Source: Microvirga sp. VF16 (GTDB lineage: Bacteria; Pseudomonadota; Alphaproteobacteria; Rhizobiales; Beijerinckiaceae). From it: a DNA stretch of 64,000 nucleotides. Of the stretch, positions 17,604 through 29,094 are shown piece after piece. A program made the translations under genes and the position numbers. The stretch's first letter is position 1; each line of letters begins with the position of its first letter. The stretch is taken from the NCBI RefSeq assembly GCF_016864375.1, contig NZ_CP069354.1, positions 2,887,501-2,951,500 on the forward strand, written 5' to 3'. The notes below the pieces were generated by a model. The model saw only the letters and a program-made list of their open reading frames with translations. It made no database searches and was not told the DNA's origin.

Positions 17604-18300
17604 AGTCCGCGGATTGAGTGCGGGCTACGGCCCGACGGTGGTCCTGGAGGATGTGTCGTTCTCCGTGCCGTCCGGCGCGCGCCTGTCCATTCTCGGCCGC
17701 AACGGCATGGGCAAGACCACGCTGCTCTCCACGCTCATGGGCATGAACCGGCGCTATGGCGGCGAGATCCTAATCGGCGGTGCCGATGTGTCATCCCTCA
17801 AGAGTTCAGAGCGTGCCCGCCGAGGCATCGGCCTCGTGCCGCAGACGCGGGATATCTTCCGCTCGCTGACGGTGGAGGAGAACCTGATCGTCGGGCTGAA
17901 GGACCGGCCGCGCAGCGTCATTCAGGAAGCCTACGACATGTTTCCCCGCCTCCACGAGCGACGGAGCAACCTCGGCTGGCAATTGTCCGGCGGTGAGCAG
18001 CAGATGCTCTCGACGGCTCGCACCATCCTCGGCCGCCCGTCCGTGCTTCTCCTCGACGAGCCATTAGAGGGCTTGGCTCCGGTCATCTGCGAGGAGCTCA
18101 TGGCCGCCTTTACCCGGCTTGCCTCCGGTGGCGACATGACGATCCTGCTGGTCGAACAGCGGCTCGAAAGTGCGCTTGATTTCGCGGAATCCGTCCTGGT
18201 CTTAGAGCGGGGGCGGATCGCCTGGCAGGGGACGAGCGAGGCTTTGCGCGCCGATCAGGGTTTGGTCGAGCATTATATCGGCGTCGGTTCGCTGCATTGA
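17578..18300 (+). CDS. ABC importer ATPase, LivF type
   Basis: The 240-residue ATPase has Walker A GRNGMGKTT at about 40-48, signature LSGGEQQ, Walker B VLLLDEPLEGLAP and switch His replaced by Gln in LVEQRLE, as is usual in LivF. The start is inside the end of the livG-type gene (26-bp overlap); a second ATG at 17584 is an equally good start. It completes the five-gene importer. Confidence 0.9.
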   Translation: MPMPAASLEVRGLSAGYGPTVVLEDVSFSVPSGARLSILGRNGMGKTTLLSTLMGMNRRYGGEILIGGADVSSLKSSERARRGIGLVPQTRDIFRSLTVEENLIVGLKDRPRSVIQEAYDMFPRLHERRSNLGWQLSGGEQQMLSTARTILGRPSVLLLDEPLEGLAPVICEELMAAFTRLASGGDMTILLVEQRLESALDFAESVLVLERGRIAWQGTSEALRADQGLVEHYIGVGSLH

Positions 18301-18308
18301 GGCGGGGT

Positions 18309-19103
18309 ATGGCATTTACACGCGACAACGGAATCGTTCTGCACTACCAGGATCTCGGGCAAGCTGATGGACCGGTTCTCGTCTTCATCAATTCTCTGGG
18401 AAGCGATTTCCGCATCTGGCAGGATGTCGTGCCAGCCTTTACCGACCGATTCCGCGTCGTTCTCTACGACAAGCGCGGGCACGGCCTCTCGGATGCGCCG
18501 CCGGCTCCATATTCGATCGACGAACATGCGGACGATCTTCTGGGGCTTCTCGACCATCTCGAAATCGAGCGCTTCTCCCTCGTCGGCCTGTCGGTCGGGG
18601 GACTGATCTCGCAGCGTCTGGCCACGCGCTGCCCCGAGCGCGTCCAGACGATTACCCTGTGCTGTACCGCCGCGAAGATCGGAACGCCGGAACTCTGGGT
18701 CGAGCGGATCTCCGGTGTCGAGAACGGCGGCATCGAGCCGCTTGCGGACAATGTCCTGCAGCGTTGGTTCACGCCTTTGTTCCGTAAGACACATGCCGAT
18801 GAGGTGGCAGGTTGGCGCAACATGCTGGTGCGCACGCCGGCCCATGGCTATGCGGGAACCTGCGCCGCCATCCGTGACGCCGATCTGAGGACGGATGCCG
18901 CTCGGATTTCAGTCCCGACCCTCTGCGTCGCCGGCGATCAGGACGGATCGACACCGGCTGAGGTGGTCAAGGGCACGGCGGACCTCATCCCTGGCGCGCG
19001 CTTCGCGCTGATCGATGGGGCTGGGCACATTCCCTGCGTCGAGAAGCCCGCCGTGTTGTCGCAACTCATCAGCCAGCATCTCCAGGAGGCCGGACTTGTC
19101 TGA
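18309..19103 (+). CDS. pcaD: 3-oxoadipate enol-lactone hydrolase
   Basis: The 264-residue alpha/beta-hydrolase has the oxyanion region NSLGSDFRIW, nucleophile Ser 95 in GLSVGG, an acid in CVAGDQDGSTP, and His in DGAGHIPCVE. It hydrolyses 3-oxoadipate enol-lactone to 3-oxoadipate. A GGCGGGG site precedes ATG 18309. It starts 8 bases after the livF-type stop and overlaps pcaC, so importer and pathway genes form one operon. Confidence 0.9.
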   Translation: MAFTRDNGIVLHYQDLGQADGPVLVFINSLGSDFRIWQDVVPAFTDRFRVVLYDKRGHGLSDAPPAPYSIDEHADDLLGLLDHLEIERFSLVGLSVGGLISQRLATRCPERVQTITLCCTAAKIGTPELWVERISGVENGGIEPLADNVLQRWFTPLFRKTHADEVAGWRNMLVRTPAHGYAGTCAAIRDADLRTDAARISVPTLCVAGDQDGSTPAEVVKGTADLIPGARFALIDGAGHIPCVEKPAVLSQLISQHLQEAGLV

Positions 19104-19503
19104 AAAGGAACAGAGCGAGCGCTACAAGGCGGGCATGGTGGTGCGCCGTCAGGTTCTGGGGGATGCTCATGTAGACCGGGCGAGCGCGCAGATGACGGAA
19201 TTCGACCAGGATTTCCAGACCTTCATCACCGAAGGTGCCTGGGGTTCGGTATGGGCGAGGCCGGGATTCACCAAGCGCGAGCGCTCCATCGTGACCATCG
19301 CGCTTCTGGCGGCGCTCGGCCAGGATGACGAGGTTGCCATGCATGTCCGCGCGACGCGCAATACGGGGGCGACCAAGGAAGACATCAAGGAGGCGCTGCT
19401 GCACGTGGCGGTCTATGCCGGCGTTCCGGCAGCCAACCATGCCATCAAGATCGTCAAGAAGACTTTTGCGGAAATGGAAGCAAATCCCGAGCCCAAGAAA
19501 TAG
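19096..19503 (+). CDS. pcaC: 4-carboxymuconolactone decarboxylase
   Basis: The 135-residue CMD-family protein contains [20 protein letters not shown] and [17 protein letters not shown], strong PcaC landmarks (the latter includes the active-site region). It decarboxylates 4-carboxymuconolactone to the enol-lactone used by PcaD. The start is a TTG at 19096 with an AGGAGG site 6 bases before it, inside the end of pcaD. No ATG fits without a long unrelated extension. pcaC and pcaD are separate here, not fused as pcaL. Confidence 0.9.
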   Translation: MSEKEQSERYKAGMVVRRQVLGDAHVDRASAQMTEFDQDFQTFITEGAWGSVWARPGFTKRERSIVTIALLAALGQDDEVAMHVRATRNTGATKEDIKEALLHVAVYAGVPAANHAIKIVKKTFAEMEANPEPKK

Positions 19504-19553
19504 CGGGACGGGTTGTTGGCGCGGCGCTGTCCGGCGCTGCCAGGGAGAGCCAA

Positions 19554-20279
19554 ATGTCGGATCAAGGATCATATTATCAGCGGGACCGGAGCTGGCACCC
19601 AGCCGCGCTCACGCCGCAATACAAGACGTCGGTGCTGCGCTCGCCGCAATACCCGCTTCTCGCGCTTGAGAACACGATTTCCGAGATGACCGGCCCGCGC
19701 TTCGGCCACAACAAGATCGGGCCCCTCGACAACGACCTAATCCGCAACTTCGCCAAGACCGGCGAAGCCATCGGACAGCGCATCATCGTCTATGGCCGCG
19801 TGCTGGATGAGAACGCTCGCCCCGTGCCGGGCGCGCTGGTCGAGTTCTGGCAGGCCAATGCGGGCGGCCGCTACCGGCACAAGAAGGAAACCTATCTTGC
19901 GGCCATCGATCCCAATTTCGGCGGCTGCGGGCGCACGATCACGGACGAGGAGGGACGCTACTGGTTCCGCACCATCAAACCCGGCGCCTATCCCTGGCCC
20001 AACGGCGTCAACGACTGGCGTCCGGCCCACATCCACTTCTCGCTCTTCGGCCATGCCTTCGCCCAGCGCCTGATCACGCAGATGTATTTCGAGGGCGACC
20101 CGATGATCTGGCAGTGTCCGATCGTCTCGACGATCTCGGACAAGGCGGCCATCGACCAACTCACGGCCGTGCTCGACCGCAACGCCACGCTGCCCATGGA
20201 CGCGCTCGCCTACAAGTTCGACATCGTCCTGCGCGGCCGCCGCTCGACCATGTTCGAGAACCGGATGGAGGGGAACTGA
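19554..20279 (+). CDS. pcaH: Protocatechuate 3,4-dioxygenase beta subunit
   Basis: The 241-residue protein matches the beta subunit in length and order. It has the N-terminal region with [18 protein letters not shown], the intradiol core [20 protein letters not shown], and the iron-binding region [13 protein letters not shown] with the two His ligands. With PcaG it forms the ring-cleaving enzyme that converts protocatechuate to 3-carboxymuconate. Its stop overlaps the pcaG start (TGATG). Confidence 0.94.
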   Translation: MSDQGSYYQRDRSWHPAALTPQYKTSVLRSPQYPLLALENTISEMTGPRFGHNKIGPLDNDLIRNFAKTGEAIGQRIIVYGRVLDENARPVPGALVEFWQANAGGRYRHKKETYLAAIDPNFGGCGRTITDEEGRYWFRTIKPGAYPWPNGVNDWRPAHIHFSLFGHAFAQRLITQMYFEGDPMIWQCPIVSTISDKAAIDQLTAVLDRNATLPMDALAYKFDIVLRGRRSTMFENRMEGN

Positions 20280-20905
20280 TGTTTCAGAAGCTCACGACGC
20301 TCAAGGAATCGCCCTCCCAGACGGCGGGCCCCTACGTCCATATCGGCGCGACGCCGAACTGGGTCGAGATCACCGGCGTGTGGGACGAGGATCTCGGCCT
20401 CGTCCTCGTCGGTCCCGACACCAAGGGCGAGCGGATCATCGTCAAGGGCCGTGTCTTCGACGGCAGCGGCAACCCGATCAAGGACGCCCTGCTCGAGATC
20501 TGGCAGGCCGATGCGGAGGGGCTCTACAACAGCCCGGAGGAGAAGCGCGGCCAGGCCGATCCGAACTTCGTCGGATGGGGCCGCCAGCCGACGGACGGCA
20601 CCACGGGCGAGTACCGCTTCGAGACGATCAAGCCGGGCCGCGTGCCCTACAAGGACGGCCGCCTCATGGCGCCCCACATTACGGTCTGGATTGTGGCACG
20701 CGGCATCAATATCGGCCTGCACACGCGCCTGTATTTCGGCGACGAAGAGGCTGCCAACGCGGAATGCCCGGTTCTGGCGCGCATCGAGCACAAGTTCCGT
20801 GTTCCGACCCTGATCGCCTCGCGCAGCGAGGAGAGCGGCATGCCGACCTACACCTTCGACATCCACCTCCAGGGTGAGAAGGAAACCGTCTTCTTCGATA
20901 TCTGA
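20279..20905 (+). CDS. pcaG: Protocatechuate 3,4-dioxygenase alpha subunit
   Basis: The 208-residue protein carries the intradiol pattern of the alpha subunit: SPSQTAGPYVHIG near the start, DALLEIWQADAEGLY, and APHITVWIVARGINIGLHTR. In the alpha subunit the iron ligands are not kept, as seen here where HIHF of the beta subunit reads HITVW. Overlap with pcaH suggests equal synthesis of both subunits. Confidence 0.94.
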   Translation: MFQKLTTLKESPSQTAGPYVHIGATPNWVEITGVWDEDLGLVLVGPDTKGERIIVKGRVFDGSGNPIKDALLEIWQADAEGLYNSPEEKRGQADPNFVGWGRQPTDGTTGEYRFETIKPGRVPYKDGRLMAPHITVWIVARGINIGLHTRLYFGDEEAANAECPVLARIEHKFRVPTLIASRSEESGMPTYTFDIHLQGEKETVFFDI

Positions 20906-20926
20906 TTGCCGATCTGAAAGCATATC

Positions 20927-21772
20927 ATGGCCAAATTCCAGAGCCTCAAGGAGGCCGTTGCCGAGAACCTGCGCGATGGTGATACCGTCGCCTTCGAAGG
21001 GTTCACCCATCTCATTCCGCATGCGGCCGCCCATGAGGCGATCCGCCAGGGCCGCAAGGACCTGACCCTGATCCGCATGACCCCCGACATCATCTACGAC
21101 CAGATGATCGGTATGGGGCTCGCCAAGAAGGTGATCTTCTCCTACGCCGGCAACCCAGGCGTCGGCCTCCTGCGCCGCATGCGCGATGCCATCGAGAACA
21201 GCTGGCCGCGTTCCATCGAAACGGTCGAGCACAGCCATGCCGCCATGGCCAATGCCTACGAGGCGGGCGCCGCAGGCCTGCCCTGCGCCGTGTTTCGCGG
21301 CTACCGCGGCGCAGGACTTAAAGATGTCAACCCGGCGATCAAGAGCATCACTTGCCCGTTCACGGGCGAGGAACTCGCAGCCGTGCCAGCGCATCGTCCG
21401 GACGTCGCCTTCGTCCACGCCCAGAAGGCGAACAGGCGAGGGGACGTGCTGGTGGAGGGCATCATCGGCGTGCAGAAGGAGGCGGTGCTGGCTGCCAAGC
21501 GTTCGGTGGTGACGGTCGAGGAAATCGTGGAGGATTTCGACGACCTGCATCCGAACCTCTGCATACTGCCGCACTGGACGGTGACCTCGATCGTGCATGT
21601 GCCGGGCGGGGCGCACCCGTCCTACACCCACGGCTATTATGACCGCGACAACGCCGCCTATCTCGAATGGGACAAGATCTCCGCCGACCGCGATCTCTTC
21701 ACCGCATGGATGAAGGAGAACGTGCTCGAAGTGGGACCCGAGGCCTTCGCCGGCCGCGTGAAGGGATTGTAA
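20927..21772 (+). CDS. pcaI: 3-oxoadipate CoA-transferase, subunit A
   Basis: The 281-residue subunit belongs to the longer GctA/CatI-like branch of CoA-transferases (about 280 residues), not the short 230-residue PcaI type. Landmarks are LRDGDTVAFEGFTHLIPHAAAH and VFRGYRGAGLKDVNP, shortened here. Together with the next gene it moves CoA from succinyl-CoA to 3-oxoadipate. It lies 21 bases after pcaG. Confidence 0.88.
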   Translation: MAKFQSLKEAVAENLRDGDTVAFEGFTHLIPHAAAHEAIRQGRKDLTLIRMTPDIIYDQMIGMGLAKKVIFSYAGNPGVGLLRRMRDAIENSWPRSIETVEHSHAAMANAYEAGAAGLPCAVFRGYRGAGLKDVNPAIKSITCPFTGEELAAVPAHRPDVAFVHAQKANRRGDVLVEGIIGVQKEAVLAAKRSVVTVEEIVEDFDDLHPNLCILPHWTVTSIVHVPGGAHPSYTHGYYDRDNAAYLEWDKISADRDLFTAWMKENVLEVGPEAFAGRVKGL

Positions 21773-21774
21773 GA

Positions 21775-22563
21775 ATGACGAGCCTCTCCGACTTCACGCC
21801 CAACGAAATGATGACCATCGCGGCAGCCCGGGCTTTGTCGAACGACGATGTCTGCTTCGTCGGCATCGGCGCCCCTTCGGCTGCCTGCAACGTGGCGCGG
21901 CTAACCCATGCGCCGGACATCACGCTCATCTACGAGAGTGGCACCATCGGTACGGCGCCGAATGTGCTGCCCCTCTCCATCGGCGACGGTGAGCTGTGCG
22001 AGACGGCCGTGACTACGGTTTCGGTGCCGGAGATGTTCCGCTACTGGCTCCAGGGCGGACGCATCTCCATCGGCTTCCTGGGCGCGGCCCAGCTCGACCG
22101 CTTCGGCAACATCAACACCACCGTGATCGGCGATTACCACAAGCCCAAGGTGCGCCTGCCCGGCGGCGGCGGTGCGCCCGAGATCGCGAGTTCCTGCAAA
22201 CAGGTCTTCGTCACCATGAAGCAGGCGACCCGCGGCATGGTGGAAAAGATCGATTTCTACACCTCCTTCGGCCATGGCGAGGGCGGCAACCACCGCGAGC
22301 GGCTTGGCATCACCACCAAGGGCCCGACGCTCCTGATCACAGATCTGGCGATCTGGAAGCCTGATCCCGAGACCAAGGAATTCACGGTTGTGTCGATGCA
22401 TCGCGGCGTGACCCGGGATAAGGTGCAGGAAACCTGCGGCTGGAAGGTGCGATTCTCCGAGCGCCTCGAGGAAACGCCTCCACCGTCCGAACTCGAACTC
22501 ACCACCCTGCGCGAGCTTCAGGCCAGGACCGAGAAAGCTCACGGCGGCAAGAAGGGGAATTGA
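21775..22563 (+). CDS. pcaJ: 3-oxoadipate CoA-transferase, subunit B
   Basis: The 262-residue subunit of the GctB/CatJ-like branch has IYESGTIGTAPNVLPLSIGD, where the Glu of YESG is the expected catalytic residue, and the glycine-rich PGGGGAPEIAS motif. The ATG at 21775 follows the pcaI stop by 2 bases. Confidence 0.88.
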   Translation: MTSLSDFTPNEMMTIAAARALSNDDVCFVGIGAPSAACNVARLTHAPDITLIYESGTIGTAPNVLPLSIGDGELCETAVTTVSVPEMFRYWLQGGRISIGFLGAAQLDRFGNINTTVIGDYHKPKVRLPGGGGAPEIASSCKQVFVTMKQATRGMVEKIDFYTSFGHGEGGNHRERLGITTKGPTLLITDLAIWKPDPETKEFTVVSMHRGVTRDKVQETCGWKVRFSERLEETPPPSELELTTLRELQARTEKAHGGKKGN

Positions 22564-22564
22564 G

Positions 22565-23770
22565 ATGCGTGAAGCCTATATCTGCACCTATGTGCGTACG
22601 CCCATCGGCCGCTATGGCGGCTCTCTCTCCGGCGTCCGCGCCGACGACCTCGCCGCGGTGCCATTGAAGGCGCTGCGCGAGCGCCTGCCGAACCTCGACT
22701 TCGAGGCCATCGACGACGTGATCTATGGCTGCGCCAACCAGGCGGGCGAGGACAACCGCAACGTCGCCCGCATGGCGGTGCTGCTGTCCGGGCTGCCCGG
22801 CTCGATCCCGGGAACCACCATGAACCGCCTCTGCGGTTCCGGCATGGACGCCATCATTGCTGCGGCTCGCGCCATCAAGGCGGGCGAGGCCGAGATCATG
22901 ATCGCGGGTGGCGTCGAATCCATGTCGCGCGCCCCCTTCGTGATGCCGAAGGCCGACATGGCCTTCTCGCGCAATGCCGAGATTTACGACACCACCATCG
23001 GATGGCGCTTCATCAACCCGCTGATCAAGAGCCAATACGGTGTCGATTCCATGCCGGAAACAGGCGAGAACGTGGCTGCCGATTTCAACGTCTCGCGCGC
23101 GGACCAGGACACCTTCGCCCTGCGCTCGCAGAAGAAGGCCGCCGCGGCCCAGGCCAATGGCCGGCTGGCGCAGGAGATCGTGCCGGTCACGATCCCCAAG
23201 CGCAAGGGCGACCCGGTGATCGTCGACAAGGACGAGCATCCCCGCGGCGACACCACGCTCGAGCAGCTGGCGAAGCTGCCGACCCCGTTCCGTAAGGATG
23301 GTACGGTGACCGCCGGCAATGCCTCCGGCGTCAATGACGGTGCAGCCGCCCTGATCGTGGCTTCCGAAGATGCAGTCCGGAAGTTCGGCCTCGAGCCCAT
23401 CGCCCGTGTGCTCGGCGGCGCCACCGCCGGCGTCGCGCCGCGCATCATGGGCATCGGGCCGGCTCCTGCCTCGAAAAAGCTCTGCGCCCGTCTCGGCCTC
23501 AAGCCGAGCGATTTCGACGTGATTGAGCTGAACGAGGCCTTCGCCAGCCAGGGGATCGCGGTCCTGCGTGAACTGGGCATTCCAGAGGATGCCGAGCACG
23601 TGAACCCGAACGGCGGCGCCATCGCGCTTGGGCATCCGCTCGGCATGTCGGGCGCGCGCATCACCGGCACGGCGGCGCTCGAGCTGAAGATCAGGGGCAA
23701 GAAGCGCGCACTCGCCACCATGTGCATCGGCGTCGGCCAAGGCATCGCCGTCGCCGTCGAAGCCGTATGA
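22565..23770 (+). CDS. pcaF: 3-oxoadipyl-CoA thiolase
   Basis: The 401-residue thiolase has the nucleophilic Cys 90 in NRLCGSGMDA, the GHPLGMSGAR motif with the catalytic His, and the C-terminal Cys in MCIGVGQG. Length and close match to the phrase DFDVIELNEAFA fit PcaF/PaaJ. It splits 3-oxoadipyl-CoA into succinyl-CoA and acetyl-CoA, the last step of the pathway. Confidence 0.93.
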   Translation: MREAYICTYVRTPIGRYGGSLSGVRADDLAAVPLKALRERLPNLDFEAIDDVIYGCANQAGEDNRNVARMAVLLSGLPGSIPGTTMNRLCGSGMDAIIAAARAIKAGEAEIMIAGGVESMSRAPFVMPKADMAFSRNAEIYDTTIGWRFINPLIKSQYGVDSMPETGENVAADFNVSRADQDTFALRSQKKAAAAQANGRLAQEIVPVTIPKRKGDPVIVDKDEHPRGDTTLEQLAKLPTPFRKDGTVTAGNASGVNDGAAALIVASEDAVRKFGLEPIARVLGGATAGVAPRIMGIGPAPASKKLCARLGLKPSDFDVIELNEAFASQGIAVLRELGIPEDAEHVNPNGGAIALGHPLGMSGARITGTAALELKIRGKKRALATMCIGVGQGIAVAVEAV

Positions 23771-23783
23771 CGCGAGGCACCTG

Positions 23784-24848
23784 ATGAAACAAGCGCTCCC
23801 ATATCCCGTGCTGCAGACCCTCGTCGGCGACGAGGAGGTGGGGGCGTTCTTTTCCAATGAGGCCGAACTCTCGGCCATGCTGCAGGTCGAGGCCGTTCTT
23901 GCCGAGGCCGAGGCCAAGGTTGGGCTGATCGACGAGGAGGCTGCATCGCGGATCGGCAAGGTCTGTCACGCCTTTCAGGCGGACTGGACCAAGCTTGCCG
24001 AAGGCCTGGCGCGGGATGGCGTCATCGTTCCCGAGTTCGTCAGGCAGCTGCGCGCGGCGGTCGGCGAACCTCATGCCAAATCCGTTCACCTCGGGGCCAC
24101 CAGTCAGGACATCATCGATACGGCATTGGTGCTGCGTCTCAAGGAAGTGCTCGAGATCCTCGGGCACCGTCTCGATACGGTGATCCATTCCCTCGACGGA
24201 TTGAAGCGTCGGGACGGCTCAGTGTGCCTCATGGCGCATACCCGGATGCAGCGGGCACTCCCTTTTCCGGCAGCCGACAAGATCGATACCTGGATCCAAC
24301 CTCTGGAGCGGCACAGGGGAACCTTGGAGGCTCTTGCACGGCGTCTGCTGGTCCTCCAACTCGGCGGGCCGATTGGAACCCGCAGTGAGTTGAAAGGTTA
24401 CGGCGATGCGGTAGCCGATGCCATGGCCGAGATCCTGGGGCTTGGCCTTGCTCCATCCTGGCATTCGCAGCGGGATAGGATCGGCGAGTTCGGAGCGTTT
24501 CTCTCGCTCCTCACCGGCACGCTCGGCAAGATCGGGCAGGATATTGCGCTCATGGCACAGAACGAGGTCGGTGAAGTGCAGCTTGCAACGGGCGGCGGAT
24601 CGTCCGCTATGCCGCACAAGTCCAACCCAGTTCCGGCGGAAGTATTGGTGACGCTTGCCCGCTTCAATGCCGGCCTGCTCGGTACCCTGCATCAGGCGCT
24701 GGTGCACGAGAACGAGCGCTCGGGAGCAGCTTGGACGCTTGAATGGATGGTGCTTCCGCAAATGGCCGTCGCCTCGGCCGCGGCGTTAAGCAGGGCTCAA
24801 GGCCTCATCGCAGGCCTGAGCTTCGTGCCATCGAAAACCGCCGGATAG
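23784..24848 (+). CDS. pcaB: 3-carboxy-cis,cis-muconate cycloisomerase
   Basis: The 354-residue protein of the fumarase/aspartase superfamily has the signature GSSAMPHKSNPVPAEV near residue 272 and the HLGATSQDIIDTA segment of PcaB. It lactonises 3-carboxymuconate from PcaHG. It is the last gene of the pca operon and is followed after 10 bases by the oppositely oriented AraC-type gene. It is somewhat shorter than many PcaB proteins (up to 450 residues). Confidence 0.9.
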   Translation: MKQALPYPVLQTLVGDEEVGAFFSNEAELSAMLQVEAVLAEAEAKVGLIDEEAASRIGKVCHAFQADWTKLAEGLARDGVIVPEFVRQLRAAVGEPHAKSVHLGATSQDIIDTALVLRLKEVLEILGHRLDTVIHSLDGLKRRDGSVCLMAHTRMQRALPFPAADKIDTWIQPLERHRGTLEALARRLLVLQLGGPIGTRSELKGYGDAVADAMAEILGLGLAPSWHSQRDRIGEFGAFLSLLTGTLGKIGQDIALMAQNEVGEVQLATGGGSSAMPHKSNPVPAEVLVTLARFNAGLLGTLHQALVHENERSGAAWTLEWMVLPQMAVASAAALSRAQGLIAGLSFVPSKTAG

Positions 24849-24858
24849 CAGCGTCAGG

Positions 24859-27067
<2,209 letters not shown>

Positions 27068-27393
27068 TCGATCAGGATCTCTCCAAGAATTCTCACACAG
27101 ATATTCTTTGCCTATCGCAACGTCATATCATAAATTTGCGAAAGCTTGAGCGTACTTATCATTAACTTTACCGAATGATTAGCGTCATCCCGTAAAGGCC
27201 ATTTCGTTGACACATAAGAAAATATTTCCGAATTCTAGTGTAGCAATACGCTCATACTCATGGCGGATTGGGTACTCACTGAGGTGAGACAGATCCAAAG
27301 GCATGATGCCGCCCCGCCATACCGGTGAGAGACCGGATATTTCACCAAAGATATCGTCAGTATTCTCTCGGCCGAAAGGCCACTGGTAGCGTT
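27068..27393. other. AT-rich gap before the secretion operon
   Basis: This stretch is clearly more AT-rich than its surroundings and holds no gene I can support. A TTGACA hexamer at 27207-27212 could be a -35 element, but no good -10 follows at the usual distance. It is the likely promoter region for the type I secretion genes. Confidence 0.4.
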
Positions 27394-29094
27394 ATGGATC
27401 GGTCCGCCGTTTCTTCCGGGGCACCATCGATGGTGTCCTCCGGCCCTTGGCTGACACGCCCTTTCCGGGGGCTGGTTGCCCGATTCGGGATCGGATTCCT
27501 GCTTCCGGTGCTCGAGGCGACCCTGCTGATCACCCTGCTGGCTCTGGCACTGCCCGCTGCGCTGCTGCAGGTCTACGATCGGATCCTGCCGAACAAAGCG
27601 GTCGGCACTCTGGTAGTGCTCGCAACGATCGTCGCTATCGCCATCCTGCTGGAGGCGCTGTTGCGTCAAGTGCGCGGGCGGATTCTCGCGCGTGTCGCGG
27701 CAACCTCCGAAGCACAGGCCCATCGTCAGGCGATGCAACGCCTGCTGAGTGCTCCGCTCTCCGCGCTGGAGGCACACGGAAACGGCTATTATGCAGAACG
27801 TCTCTCCGCCATCGGCACCCTGCGCGAGGCATGGTCGGGCCCCGCATTGCAGGCCATGCTCGATCTGCCCTTCGCGCTGCTTTACCTCATCGGCATCTGG
27901 TATCTCGCTGGACCGCTGGTTCTAGTGCCCCTGGTTCTGCTCGCCGGCGTCGGACTGGTGGCGATCCTGACGGGCCAGCGGGTGCGCCAAGCGGCACATA
28001 ACCTCGCCATGGCAGAGGAGCGCCGCTTCAACTTTCTCTTCGATACTCTGAACTGCATTCATTCCATGAAGGTGCTCGGCGCCGAGCCCTTGCTCGAACG
28101 TCGCTACGAACGTCTGCAGAACGGCTCCGCTCACCTGCGCCGGAGATTGTCGCACATCATCTCGACGGGGCAGGAGGGCGGCATGCTGCTGGCTCAGGCA
28201 GCCACAATCGGCGTGGCGGCCTTCGGCTGTCACATGGTGCTGAACGGTCAGCTCAGTGTCGGCGGTCTCGGCGCATGCACCATGCTGGTCGGGCGCACCA
28301 TGCAGCCACTGCTCGGCGGCGTCGCCCTGTGGTCGCGCCTGCAATCGCTCGCGGAAAGCCGTCGTCGCGTCGCAGAGATCGGCGCACTGCCGCAGGAGCG
28401 CAGCCCCGGCAGGCCGTTGCTGCAAGTGTCCGCGGGACACATCGCTCTGCAGGATGTCCGCTTCCGTACCCCGCGTTATACCGACTGGCTGTTTGACGGT
28501 CTCGGCCTGGAAGCGCTGCCCGGCGAGATCGTCGGCATCACGGGCTCCAACGGGTCCGGCCGTTCGGCTCTGCTGCGTCTGATCGCGGGCGACCTGAAGG
28601 CGAGTAGCGGACAGGTCCAGATCGATGGACAGGATCTCGCCGAGGTCGATATCGGGCCTTCGCGCCGACTGGTAGCGCTGGCACCGCCCGATCCGGCGCT
28701 GGTGCGCGGCACGCTGCTGCAGAACCTGACCATGCACCAGCCCCACCGCGAGGTCTTGGCCCTTCGTCTGGCAACGGAACTCGGTCTCGATCAGGTTGCC
28801 AGCGCTCTGCCGGGGGGCTGGCACACTCAGGTTGGTGTGGCTGCCACACCGCTGCCGCGCGGTGCCGCCCAGCGCATCGGCGTCGTTCGTGCTCTCGTTG
28901 AAGAGCCGCGTATTCTACTCCTCGACGACATCACTTCGCAGATCGACGGCGACAGCGATGCGCGGCTCGCCCGCCTGCTCGCGGACCTGCGGGGCAGGGT
29001 GACGGTGGTCATCGTCACGCACCGGCCATCCACCCTGAATATCGCCGATAGGGTCTATGCGATCCAGAACGGCCGATTGGAGCGTGTGTCATGA
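27394..29094 (+). CDS. Type I secretion ABC exporter half, degenerate ATP site
   Basis: The 566-residue protein has an exporter membrane domain (about 30-300) and a nucleotide-binding domain (about 340-566), without an N-terminal peptidase-like domain. Key ATPase residues are altered. Walker A reads GSNGSGRS (Arg for Lys at about 390). The Q-loop position reads APPDPAL (Pro for Gln, about 428). The signature reads LPRGAAQR instead of LSGGQ (about 487). Walker B reads LLLDDI, with Asp for the catalytic Glu (about 512). The switch His in IVTHRPS is kept. It overlaps the next ABC gene by 4 bases, so the two probably form a heterodimer. The start is uncertain; ATG 27394 lacks a strong ribosome site and GTG 27325 is possible. 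Confidence 0.8.
   Translation: MDRSAVSSGAPSMVSSGPWLTRPFRGLVARFGIGFLLPVLEATLLITLLALALPAALLQVYDRILPNKAVGTLVVLATIVAIAILLEALLRQVRGRILARVAATSEAQAHRQAMQRLLSAPLSALEAHGNGYYAERLSAIGTLREAWSGPALQAMLDLPFALLYLIGIWYLAGPLVLVPLVLLAGVGLVAILTGQRVRQAAHNLAMAEERRFNFLFDTLNCIHSMKVLGAEPLLERRYERLQNGSAHLRRRLSHIISTGQEGGMLLAQAATIGVAAFGCHMVLNGQLSVGGLGACTMLVGRTMQPLLGGVALWSRLQSLAESRRRVAEIGALPQERSPGRPLLQVSAGHIALQDVRFRTPRYTDWLFDGLGLEALPGEIVGITGSNGSGRSALLRLIAGDLKASSGQVQIDGQDLAEVDIGPSRRLVALAPPDPALVRGTLLQNLTMHQPHREVLALRLATELGLDQVASALPGGWHTQVGVAATPLPRGAAQRIGVVRALVEEPRILLLDDITSQIDGDSDARLARLLADLRGRVTVVIVTHRPSTLNIADRVYAIQNGRLERVS

Noticed and set aside
20210..21631. 473-residue minus-strand frame
   Set aside because: It is antisense to pcaG and pcaI, which are well supported.
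22499..23959. 486-residue minus-strand frame
   Set aside because: It is antisense to pcaF; long shadow frames are expected at this GC content.
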